Source: CAYWTX01 sp964461295 (GTDB lineage Bacteria > Planctomycetota > Phycisphaerae > SM23-33). Taken from it: a stretch of 24,090 bases of DNA. Position numbers and translations under genes: made by a program. The notes beneath the pieces were generated by a model, which saw only the letters and a list, made by a program, of their open reading frames with translations, was not told where the DNA came from and did no database searches. Positions 15,472 through 22,063 of this stretch are shown here, piece by piece. Position 1 is the stretch's first letter. Each line of letters opens with the position of its first letter. Location: NCBI GenBank assembly GCA_964461295.1, contig CAYWTX010000625.1, positions 1 to 24,090 on the forward strand, read 5' to 3'.

Positions 15472-18152
15472 TAGTTCGTCCTCAACGCCTTTAGCGATGT
15501 TTCGGCCCATTTGCTGACCTCCGTATCCGGGTCTTTCGCGGCGGATTCGAGCAGGGGAATGGCCGCCTTTCGTTTCATGCCGCCCAGCGCCACAACCGCC
15601 CACTGACGGACCAGCGAATCGGTGTTCGTCTTGACAATCAGCCCCAGGCCGGCGACGGCCTCGTCGTCGTCGATCCTCTTGACCCCTTCGATCACTCGCC
15701 CAAGCACGTGGCGCTGCTTGGTCCGCTGAGCGATTGCCATCATATCGGGCAGGGCGGGCTTGCCCAGCACCGCTAACAACTGGGCGGCATAGATGCCGGG
15801 ATCCTGTGTGGCCTGACCGTCGACCGCCGGGGACTCCGCCAGCAGTTTCAGCAGAGGCCCCTTGGCGGGCAGGCCCACTTCGGCCAGGGCCGGCCCGATC
15901 TCCGATTCCTTGATGCCCGGATCGAGCTTCGTATCGGCCAGCAGGCCGACCAGGGCTTCCGCGGCCTCGGGAGACTTCATCTGTGCCAATCCTTCGCGGG
16001 CATGCTCGACCACGGGGTCTTGGGGATCCTCGGGCGGGTTCTTGAGGTAGTAGGCCATCACTTCCACGCCGCGCGGGTCGCCCAACTTCGCCAGAGCGCC
16101 CATGCCCGCCCGCGTCGTACGGTTTACCGGGGCCGAATGGGTCCTGGTGTCGTGCGGCGCATTTCGCAGGCGGTCAATGATGACCGGCACGGCCGAGCGA
16201 TCGCCGATGTCCCCCAGGGCGGCCATGGCCTCGTGGCCGCCCTTGCCGTTCATTGACTCTTTGACCATCGCTATCAGCATGGGCACGGCCTCGGTCGCCT
16301 TGACTTGCCCCAGCGACGTTATCAGGCGACTCTTTATCGTCTGAATGCGGCCAACCTGCTCCGCCATAGTGGCGGGCCGGGAACCCGGCCCTCTTGCCAG
16401 GGCTGGCATGGCCTGGATCTTGCGGTACAGTTCCAGCAGTCGCTTGCCCGCGCTGGGGTGGCCGATCTTGCCAATCGCCTCGATGGCGGGAACCATCAAC
16501 GGGTTCTCCATGTCGGTGGCGATCGCCAGCAGCGGTTCGACGGCCTCTTTGCCGCCACAGCCGCCCAGGGCCGTGATCGCCTCTTTGTGATACGACTCCG
16601 CCTTGGGATTCTTCAGGATCGCCAGCAGTTTCGCGGCTGGGCGGGGATCCCTGTAATTCGCCACGGCCTCGACCGCGTCGGCCTGGATGGCGGGATCGGG
16701 GTTGTCCAGCAGTCCCACGAGCGGCTCGATGGCCTCGGGTAGCTTGCGGACCGCCAGCGTCTTGGCGCAGAAGACAAGAAAGAGAGGGTCGCGATCTGTC
16801 ATCCGCGAGATCAAGGCTTCCCGCAGGCGGTCGTCCAGGGGCGTGACCACCTTCACAAACCTGCTGGTGCCCGGGACCGTTTGGATGAACAACGTCCTGG
16901 CCGTGGCCGTGGTGGGCTGCCCCGAATCGACCTCGCGAAGGATCCGGGAGAGCTGGTGTTCGGCGCCTTCCTGGGTGGTGGGCCGCCTGTCGGCCATCAA
17001 TGCCTCGACCGCTCGAATCCGCGCCTGGGCCGGGCGTCGGGTGTCATTGACGATCGCGTAGAGCAGTTCCGTCGACTCGCCGCTGGAGGCCATCGCCTTG
17101 GCGACGACGCTGGCGGCGGACTCGTCCTTCTCGCCCAGCAGTTCAGCCAGGGCGGTCACGCCGGCCTCGCCGCCGGCCTTGCGGATGCTTTCGATGGCGA
17201 CCTCGCGGATGGCGCGGGCGGCATCTTCGCGCTGGCGGTCCAGAAGGCGACGGAACATGGGCTGATAGTTCCCCTCCGTCAGCGAAGCACGGGGGTTGGT
17301 CTTGGGCCGCTCGTTATTCCGGAGCATCTCCAGGTCGAGCAGGGTCTTCATCGCGTCGCTGTCGGCCCTGGTCGGCTTCTTCCCCAGCCGGGCCTCGAAT
17401 TCCGCGATCCGCGCCTTGCTTAAGGGATCGCGAACCAGTCCCATCAGGGGCTTGACTGCCTGAGCGTCGCCCAGTCGCCCCAACGCCTCGGCGGCCGTCC
17501 GCCGTACCCCGTCGTTGTCGAAACTCAGGGCTGCGACCAGGACCGGCATACGCTTGGCGTCGCCGGTCCGCCCAAAAGCATCGATGACGGCAACCTGTTC
17601 CTCGACGGCCCCCTCTTTCAGGACCTTGTCCAACCTGGCCAGGCCCTTGGGACCCAGTTGGCCCAGCGCCTGCACCGCCGCCAGGCGGACAAACGCCGTT
17701 GGGTCCTGGATGCACCCGGCCAGGGCCCCTTCGGCCTCGGGCGACTTCAGCCGGCTCAGTACTTCGCAGGCCGCCAGGCGCATCTCGTCATCGCGGCTGA
17801 CCAGGAATTCGAGGACGCACTTGGGATCCTTCAGGACTTCGGGCCGGCCCAGGGCACGCAGGGCTCGTGCCCGCAGGCCCAGCCAGACGTCATAACGAGC
17901 CACTGCCAGCAGGGGCTCGACGACGCAGGGGTGATCGATCTTGGCCAGGCGGTTGATGGCCTCCTCCCGCTTGACCATGTCGGTGCTGCGGACCTGCGCG
18001 ATCCAAGGAGCCGCCTCGATGGCCTTGGGATCCGTCGGCGGGGGAGGCGCGTCTTCGCAGCCGGTCACTGCGCCGGCCACCAGGCCCAACGCCAGAACCC
18101 GTGGCGCCCAGGGCCTCGCGATGCCTGTGGCCTGGCCCAAACCCTTTCTCAC
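15471..18152 (-). CDS. Large HEAT-repeat lipoprotein
   Basis: An 893-residue protein starting at GTG 18152. The signal peptide ends in AVTGC, a good lipobox, placing Cys32 as the lipidated residue, followed by a proline-rich linker. Nearly the whole mature protein is built of HEAT/PBS-lyase-type helical repeats of about 30-35 residues, seen as repeated AAEALGRLGDAQAVKPL, AVQALGQLGPKGL, EAIGKIGHPSAGKRL and MAALGDIGDRSAVPVI units. Such solenoids are protein-protein scaffolds; no catalytic motif is visible. A break of low repeat regularity occurs around residues 255-300. AAGGAG before the start lies within the end of the exbD gene, six bases separating the two frames. Its position next to exbD suggests an extracytoplasmic scaffold for the motor or its cargo. 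Confidence 0.86.
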   Translation of the reverse strand: MRKGLGQATGIARPWAPRVLALGLVAGAVTGCEDAPPPPTDPKAIEAAPWIAQVRSTDMVKREEAINRLAKIDHPCVVEPLLAVARYDVWLGLRARALRALGRPEVLKDPKCVLEFLVSRDDEMRLAACEVLSRLKSPEAEGALAGCIQDPTAFVRLAAVQALGQLGPKGLARLDKVLKEGAVEEQVAVIDAFGRTGDAKRMPVLVAALSFDNDGVRRTAAEALGRLGDAQAVKPLMGLVRDPLSKARIAEFEARLGKKPTRADSDAMKTLLDLEMLRNNERPKTNPRASLTEGNYQPMFRRLLDRQREDAARAIREVAIESIRKAGGEAGVTALAELLGEKDESAASVVAKAMASSGESTELLYAIVNDTRRPAQARIRAVEALMADRRPTTQEGAEHQLSRILREVDSGQPTTATARTLFIQTVPGTSRFVKVVTPLDDRLREALISRMTDRDPLFLVFCAKTLAVRKLPEAIEPLVGLLDNPDPAIQADAVEAVANYRDPRPAAKLLAILKNPKAESYHKEAITALGGCGGKEAVEPLLAIATDMENPLMVPAIEAIGKIGHPSAGKRLLELYRKIQAMPALARGPGSRPATMAEQVGRIQTIKSRLITSLGQVKATEAVPMLIAMVKESMNGKGGHEAMAALGDIGDRSAVPVIIDRLRNAPHDTRTHSAPVNRTTRAGMGALAKLGDPRGVEVMAYYLKNPPEDPQDPVVEHAREGLAQMKSPEAAEALVGLLADTKLDPGIKESEIGPALAEVGLPAKGPLLKLLAESPAVDGQATQDPGIYAAQLLAVLGKPALPDMMAIAQRTKQRHVLGRVIEGVKRIDDDEAVAGLGLIVKTNTDSLVRQWAVVALGGMKRKAAIPLLESAAKDPDTEVSKWAETSLKALRTN

Positions 18153-18158
18153 GGGGCC

Positions 18159-18608
18159 TTACTCCTTCTCCGCGGCGAAACCGTGTTTGCTTCTCAAGTA
18201 GACCTTGCGCAGCCCGTACAACTCGAGATTGTCCACCACCTCCATCACGTTGAGGTAGGGGGTGTGGCGGTCGATGTCCAGGCGAATGGGCGTGTCGCGG
18301 TCCTGCTCGGCCACCCCGCGCATGTACTCCATCAACTCGGCCCGGCCGACCGGGGCCTGGTTGAAATACCGCTTGTCATCGTTCAGGTATCGCTCGCCGT
18401 CCTTGGTGATGCTGATGATGATTTCCTTCGGCAGCGTCATTTCCCGGGCGTGGGTGGCCCGCGGCATGACGATCGGCAGCACCTTCTGGGGCTTCTTGAG
18501 GCTGGCGGTCACAATGAAGAAGATCAGCAGAAGGAACACCAGGTCCATGAACGACGTCATCTGGACATTTCCCTCTTCATCGCTCTCTTCACGTCTTACG
18601 AGGCCCAT
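18159..18608 (-). CDS. exbD: ExbD/TolR-family biopolymer transport protein
   Basis: Inner-membrane partner of ExbB-type proton channels; a pair of ExbD transmembrane helices inside the ExbB pentamer carries the protonated Asp. The 149-residue protein has the family layout: short cytoplasmic N-terminus, one transmembrane helix FMDLVFLLLIFFIVTASL (from about residue 20) with the essential Asp22, and a periplasmic domain with RLDIDRHTPY and VVDNLELYGLRKVYL near the end. I start at ATG 18608 because AGGAG lies 6 bases upstream; an ATG at 18626 in the same frame has no such site. The preceding gene ends 53 bases upstream and the HEAT gene begins 6 bases downstream. ExbD and TolR cannot be told apart from sequence alone; the neighbours do not include tolB or pal. 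Confidence 0.9.
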   Translation of the reverse strand: MGLVRREESDEEGNVQMTSFMDLVFLLLIFFIVTASLKKPQKVLPIVMPRATHAREMTLPKEIIISITKDGERYLNDDKRYFNQAPVGRAELMEYMRGVAEQDRDTPIRLDIDRHTPYLNVMEVVDNLELYGLRKVYLRSKHGFAAEKE

Positions 18609-18661
18609 CGTTGTCTCCTGAGGCAAATTGAAAGGATACTCGCGCGAACCGCGGACCGAAG

Positions 18662-20254
18662 CTAGAGGCCCTTCTTGATGGCATCGAGCAGGGCCCGATC
18701 TTCATACGTCATCAGGATCATGCTGAAGCCCGTGGTTCCCAAGGCGTTCTCCAGCTTGAACAGGACCTTGTTGAAGCCCTTGCGGAGCGGCACCGGGCGG
18801 AACCCGTAACGGGTAAACGGGACCCACGGCACGCAGTCCGGCGGGCTGGTGTAGACTCGCATGCCGTTGACCCAGCAGACGCCGTAATCGTCGCTGGCGA
18901 ACGAGCCCACAACCATCGTGTCCTTGTCCGACCAGATCTCGGTGTAGAAATACCAGATGGCATAACTCTCGTTGTCGGACGTGTAAGGCTCCAGCCGAAT
19001 GCCCTTCTCGATGAAATCCGTGCCGAAGTGACGGTACCGCCACGACAGCTTGCGATTGTCCTTGCCTTGGTACGTGTCGTCGAGGTTGACCGTGGTCTCC
19101 GGCGGGTACTTCCGCTCCAGGTCCGCCATTCGCCGCTGGGCCCCGGGGTGCGAGAAGGGACCGACGTAATACCAGCGGTCAATTCCCAGCCATTCGGCGG
19201 CCGCGGCGACTTCCCCCTTGCCCAGCCGGTTGCCCAACGCCACCGGCGGATCCAGCAGCCGTTCCATGGTCACCCTTCTCAGCAGGCGGGGGTTGAGGTA
19301 ATGGCCGAAGTATGGCTGCGGCAGGGGTATCATCTCGTATTGCTGGCCGAACATGCCCGACAGGGCCACCGTTCCCCGATCCTTCGACTGCGCCAGTTCC
19401 AGCCACTGGCGGGATGTGTTGAGCATGTCCTCGATTTCAAGGAAGCAATCCTTCAATTCCTGCCGATACTGCTGAAAGACCGCGAACGAGGCCACCTTCT
19501 GGGCATTCTCGATGACATCGGTGCGGATGTCCCGGCGCTTGGGCAAAGTCAACCGGGTGTTCTTGATTCCCTGGCTCAGCGGGATGGGATCCTCGGGGTA
19601 CTCCGCCAATTCCAGGGCGTGGAATCGCTCGTAAAGGCGCCCCACCTGCTGTTCCAGCGGCGGGCAGAGGCGGTAAATCGGCATCACCCCGATGTTTCGC
19701 AGGTCCGGCAAAGGATCGAAGCCGAACCGGGACGGTTCCTCGTCGACCCGCTTGACGTACTCCACCTTCTTGCGCCCGACCTGGGTGGTGGCCTCCGGCT
19801 GGGTGGCGGCTCCCGGCTGGGTGGTGGCTCCCGGTTGGGTGGCGGCTTCTCCCTCGCGTTTGATCCTCTCTTCCCACTCCTTGTCGCTGGCCTTGAGCCG
19901 CTCCAACTTGGCAGTCTGGAGGGCATCCAGTTTCGATCGGGTGTCTATCAGCTCCTTCAGGGCCATCTCGGCCTGACGGGCGAACCACTTGTTGAGACCT
20001 TCGACGGCCCTCTCCATTTCCCGGGGAGTCAGTTCGACTGGGGTATAGGTGCCATCGCGCCTGCCGAACATGATGTCGTGCAGCGTCTGGTTGGTGGAGA
20101 TCGCCACCGCCATCAGGATGTGAACGACCACCGCGCCGAGGAAGAAGATTCTGACCCGCCTGGACCGCACCAGGCGCAGGTAGAAGTTCTCCTTCTTCTT
20201 CGGGCCGGCCGGCGCCGGGGGCTGCCCCGAGGGCTGTTGTTGCCGGTTATCCAT
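18662..20254 (-). CDS. Single-pass envelope protein in the TonB/TolA position, with PA14/jelly-roll-like C-terminus
   Basis: A 530-residue protein with a short proline- and glutamine-rich cytoplasmic tail, a positively charged stretch (RLVRSRRVR) and one transmembrane helix at about 36-52. The helix contains AVVVHILMAVAI, with His45 four residues after Ala41; TonB and TolA carry a conserved SxxxH pattern here, so the helix resembles a transducer anchor in which Ser is Ala. A charged, coiled-coil-prone region follows (75-135), then a TQPGAT repeat linker (138-158), a large middle region, and about 358-515 a domain with WYYVGPF, GSFASDDYGVCWVNGMRVY and GFNKVLFKLEN, typical of PA14/jelly-roll modules. 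No TonB C-terminal domain is present. AGGA lies about 9 bases before the ATG. It lies between exbB and exbD, 115 and 53 bases away. Confidence 0.8.
   Translation of the reverse strand: MDNRQQQPSGQPPAPAGPKKKENFYLRLVRSRRVRIFFLGAVVVHILMAVAISTNQTLHDIMFGRRDGTYTPVELTPREMERAVEGLNKWFARQAEMALKELIDTRSKLDALQTAKLERLKASDKEWEERIKREGEAATQPGATTQPGAATQPEATTQVGRKKVEYVKRVDEEPSRFGFDPLPDLRNIGVMPIYRLCPPLEQQVGRLYERFHALELAEYPEDPIPLSQGIKNTRLTLPKRRDIRTDVIENAQKVASFAVFQQYRQELKDCFLEIEDMLNTSRQWLELAQSKDRGTVALSGMFGQQYEMIPLPQPYFGHYLNPRLLRRVTMERLLDPPVALGNRLGKGEVAAAAEWLGIDRWYYVGPFSHPGAQRRMADLERKYPPETTVNLDDTYQGKDNRKLSWRYRHFGTDFIEKGIRLEPYTSDNESYAIWYFYTEIWSDKDTMVVGSFASDDYGVCWVNGMRVYTSPPDCVPWVPFTRYGFRPVPLRKGFNKVLFKLENALGTTGFSMILMTYEDRALLDAIKKGL
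19781..19852. repeat. 18-bp tandem repeat, four copies, encoding the TQPGAT linker
   Basis: Four consecutive 18-base units (19781-19798, 19799-19816, 19817-19834, 19835-19852) beginning CTGGGTGG(T/C)GGC on the plus strand. The last unit starts TTGGG and diverges at its end. On the coding (minus) strand each unit gives a six-residue TQPGAT-like linker, so copy-number change would alter linker length in frame. Confidence 0.85.
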
Positions 20255-20369
20255 GTCCCGCTATCCTGTTCAAGGGCCGCCGCAGGGAGAAGCCGTTCTC
20301 GCGCCGTCCTGGGGCCAGCGCGGCCTGCGGGCGACCAAGCCGTTGGGAACCACCCGATTGACGAAGCCG
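20255..20369 (-). other. Spacer between exbB and the transducer-like gene with three AAGCCGT repeats
   Basis: This 115-base gap is the longest inside the operon. It holds three direct copies of AAGCCGT at 20290-20296, 20337-20343 and 20364-20370, the first two extended by one T; the last overlaps the exbB stop codon. I see no ORF with a ribosome site and no clear terminator, so transcription probably continues. Confidence 0.35.
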
Positions 20370-21161
20370 TCAGCTACTGAAGGACTTCCCGCCGGTCGCG
20401 GTCGCCGCCGGCTTCGCCTCGGACGACCGGACGGCCAGTATTGCCGCCTGCGCCGGCTCGACCCACCACTCCACCAGCAGCGTCTGGACGATGCCTTCCA
20501 GTTCGTCGGTGAAGGCGTTGGTGCGGTTGCGGAACCAATGCCAGACCGCCAGGGAGGGAATCGCCACGAGCAGGCCCGCCTCGGTCGTGATCAAGGCCAG
20601 GGAGATGTCCCCGGAGAACACGGCGGGGTCGCCCGTCTGCCCGAGGTCCTTGAAGTGGTCGAACGCGCTGATCATGCCGGTGACCGTGCCGAAGAGACCC
20701 AGCAGAGGCGCCACCGTGGCGGCCACCGCGATGGGGTGAACCCGGCGGAAATGCAGCCGGAACTCAGCACTGGCAGCGTCGCCGACGATCGTCCGCACGT
20801 CGCCCAGCGGAATGTGCCGGTGCAGCACGAGCAGCTTGACCATGCGGGCGACCAGGCTGTCGTTCTCGTCGCACTTGGCCACCAGTTGCTCAAACTGCCC
20901 TCGGCGGTACATGTCTCGGGCCATGGCCGCAAAGCTCTTGGGCACCAGCCGCTTCCGCTGAAGCCGGATCAAGCGTTCCAGCGTGAAGGCCACGGCCAGG
21001 ATGCTGCATCCCAGGATGAACCACATGCTGTTGCCGCCTGCCAGGAACCATTCCTTCAACTCCCGCCAGTACCCCGCCACCGTCGCGGCGTGAGCGGGCG
21101 TGCATGGAATCAACAGGGCCGCTGCGCCCACTGCCAGCAAACTGCTACGAATCCATCGCAT
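20370..21161 (-). CDS. exbB: ExbB/TolQ/MotA-family proton channel protein
   Basis: A 263-residue inner-membrane channel subunit that converts ion flow into movement of a partner protein. An N-terminal signal peptide (cleavage likely after AHA, residue 25) is followed by three transmembrane helices: about 45-61 (MWFILGCSILAVAF), 142-165 and 187-208. The family signatures are strong: APLLGLFGTVTGMISAF (151-167) and ISLALITTEAGLLVAIPSL (186-204), with the channel threonines in each. The cytoplasmic loop between helices 1 and 2 is typical of ExbB. I start at ATG 21161, with GGAG 8 bases upstream and a real signal peptide; the frame is open upstream to 21437 but that part is not conserved in character. 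It is the first gene of the six-gene minus-strand operon, behind a putative promoter at 21199-21227. Confidence 0.9.
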   Translation of the reverse strand: MRWIRSSLLAVGAAALLIPCTPAHAATVAGYWRELKEWFLAGGNSMWFILGCSILAVAFTLERLIRLQRKRLVPKSFAAMARDMYRRGQFEQLVAKCDENDSLVARMVKLLVLHRHIPLGDVRTIVGDAASAEFRLHFRRVHPIAVAATVAPLLGLFGTVTGMISAFDHFKDLGQTGDPAVFSGDISLALITTEAGLLVAIPSLAVWHWFRNRTNAFTDELEGIVQTLLVEWWVEPAQAAILAVRSSEAKPAATATGGKSFSS

Positions 21162-21198
21162 GTCTGGTTCTCCGATGAATAGTGCCTTGACTCGACCA

Positions 21199-21227
21199 AC
21201 AATACGTAAACACACGCAACTTGTACA
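21199..21227 (-). promoter_or_regulatory. Putative promoter of the exbB operon
   Basis: On the minus strand TGTACA (21222-21227, 4/6 to the -35 consensus) is 17 bases from TATTGT (21199-21204, 4/6 to the -10 consensus). The predicted start near 21192 leaves a leader of about 30 bases containing the GGAG site before ATG 21161. The -35 box lies inside the inverted repeat at 21218-21234. Confidence 0.4.
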
Positions 21228-21234
21228 CCAAGTT
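21218..21234. repeat. Inverted repeat over the exbB -35 region (possible operator)
   Basis: AACTTG (21218-21223) and CAAGTT (21229-21234) are perfect inverted arms around five bases. The repeat covers the proposed -35 box of the exbB promoter, the position of a repressor operator. The size fits a dimeric helix-turn-helix protein. Confidence 0.4.
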
Positions 21235-21302
21235 CCGGTCGGCGGAACTGGTGCGCAACCGGTTCCCGTCGTAGTGGAACGTGGGCTGGCGGTTGAGGTT
21301 CC
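21231..21302. repeat. Alternating GTTCC/GGAAC motif cluster
   Basis: Within 72 bases the motif occurs five times in alternating orientation: AGTTCC 21231-21236, GGAACT 21244-21249, GGTTCC 21261-21266, GGAAC 21276-21280 and GGTTCC 21297-21302. The strongest hairpin pairs 21244-21252 with 21258-21266 (nine pairs including one G-T, five-base loop). The 344-base spacer 21162-21505 that contains it is otherwise without an ORF; a run of nine T at 21315-21323 and a TATACT at 21367-21372 are its other visible elements, the latter without a -35 partner. Confidence 0.5.
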
Positions 21303-21505
21303 TCGCCGAAACGGTTTTTTTTTGGCAAGTTGGCCGGAAGCGCTCCCGTTTGTCCGGGCCGGGCGATATACTCTGCGGAGGACTCGTTTTTCGCTGCCCG
21401 CCGGTGGAATACCTGGGTTTAGTAATGAGCCGGGCAAGAGGCGGGAAGTTGAGCCCTCAGAACAAGAACTGTGTCCCTGCTCGAGTGAAAGGACGATGAA
21501 TCACC

Positions 21506-21862
21506 ATGCGGATTGGCCTGATTCTGGTGCTGACGATGTTGGGCGGGCTTCCTTGCGGATGTGAGAAGGGACCCGTGCGAGGCGAAGCCTCTCTGTCGAA
21601 GCCGTTCTTCGGGGCTATGCGAACCGACGAAGACGTCAAGGCCGGTGACGTCCGCACCTACCACCGCAAGGGATGCACGTACGCCGGGCACGTCCGGATG
21701 GTCCGGCTGATGGGCTGGGACACCGAGGAAGAGGCGAAGGCTTCCGGGTACCTCCCCTGCGAGGTCTGCCTGAGGGCCGGAACCCTGAAGAAGACCACGA
21801 CCCGGGTCTACGCGGGCGAAGCCCGCCCCACCACCGGTACGTCCGACGCCAACTCTCCGTAG
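21506..21862 (+). CDS. Small exported protein with Ada-like zinc-ribbon motif
   Basis: A 118-residue protein with an N-terminal signal-type hydrophobic segment ending in LPCGC (Cys17 or Cys19 could be lipidated, but the lipobox is weak). The core YHRKGCTYAGHVRMV...EEEAKASGYLPCEVC (residues 52-88) resembles the zinc-binding motif of Ada and of the tail of some secreted thermonuclease-like proteins, where H-x3-C and C-x2-C hold zinc; here the candidates are His53, Cys57, Cys85 and Cys88. No catalytic domain is attached, so it appears to be the zinc ribbon alone on the cell envelope. AAAGGA lies about 12 bases before the ATG, a long spacing. It is transcribed away from the exbB operon and is probably a single-gene unit, with a terminator at 21949-21998. 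Function unknown. Confidence 0.72.
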   Translation: MRIGLILVLTMLGGLPCGCEKGPVRGEASLSKPFFGAMRTDEDVKAGDVRTYHRKGCTYAGHVRMVRLMGWDTEEEAKASGYLPCEVCLRAGTLKKTTTRVYAGEARPTTGTSDANSP

Positions 21863-21892
21863 GGGTTCGGCGACTGCCGCCCCAGTGCTCTC

Positions 21893-21904
21893 GGAACAGG
21901 TTCC
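21893..21904. repeat. GGAAC-AG-GTTCC palindrome
   Basis: A near-perfect 12-base inverted repeat in the spacer after the zinc-ribbon gene. It repeats the same GGAAC/GTTCC motif found in the cluster at 21231-21302 on the other side of that gene. Confidence 0.35.
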
Positions 21905-21948
21905 CGGACCTCAACGGCGCCGAACCGTGTGGCGACTCCTGACAAGAC

Positions 21949-21998
21949 GCCCGAGGCACCGCCCCTGGTGCACGCGCCGGGCGGGCTTTTCTCTCTCT
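21949..21998 (+). terminator. Probable rho-independent terminator
   Basis: GCCCG (21949-21953) pairs with CGGGC (21982-21986), enclosing an inner stem GCACC (21956-21960) with GGTGC (21967-21971). TTTTCTCTCTCT follows directly. It would end the transcript of the zinc-ribbon gene and insulate the next promoter. The inner geometry is imperfect, so confidence is moderate. Confidence 0.5.
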
Positions 21999-22002
21999 GT
22001 AC

Positions 22003-22032
22003 TGGCCGCCTGCGGCCGGTAGTCCGTATAAT
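22003..22032 (+). promoter_or_regulatory. Putative promoter of the DUF4175-like gene
   Basis: A perfect TATAAT -10 box lies at 22027-22032. The best -35 candidate, TGGCCG at 22003-22008 (3/6), is 18 bases away and weak. A GGCCG/CGGCC hairpin (22004-22017) sits on the -35 region and might be an operator. The leader to ATG 22064 would be about 25 bases. Confidence 0.5.
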
Positions 22033-22063
22033 GCGGGGAGGCGTTCGCGGAAAGGGTGCACGC

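Noticed and set aside
15472..15603. Upstream start for the small lipoprotein giving 279 residues
   Set aside because: It would overlap the HEAT gene by 133 bases and hide the signal sequence; the TAATG junction gives a natural start.
21315..21323. Run of nine T as an intrinsic terminator
   Set aside because: No gene transcribed rightwards ends before it, and the sequence in front forms no convincing stem.
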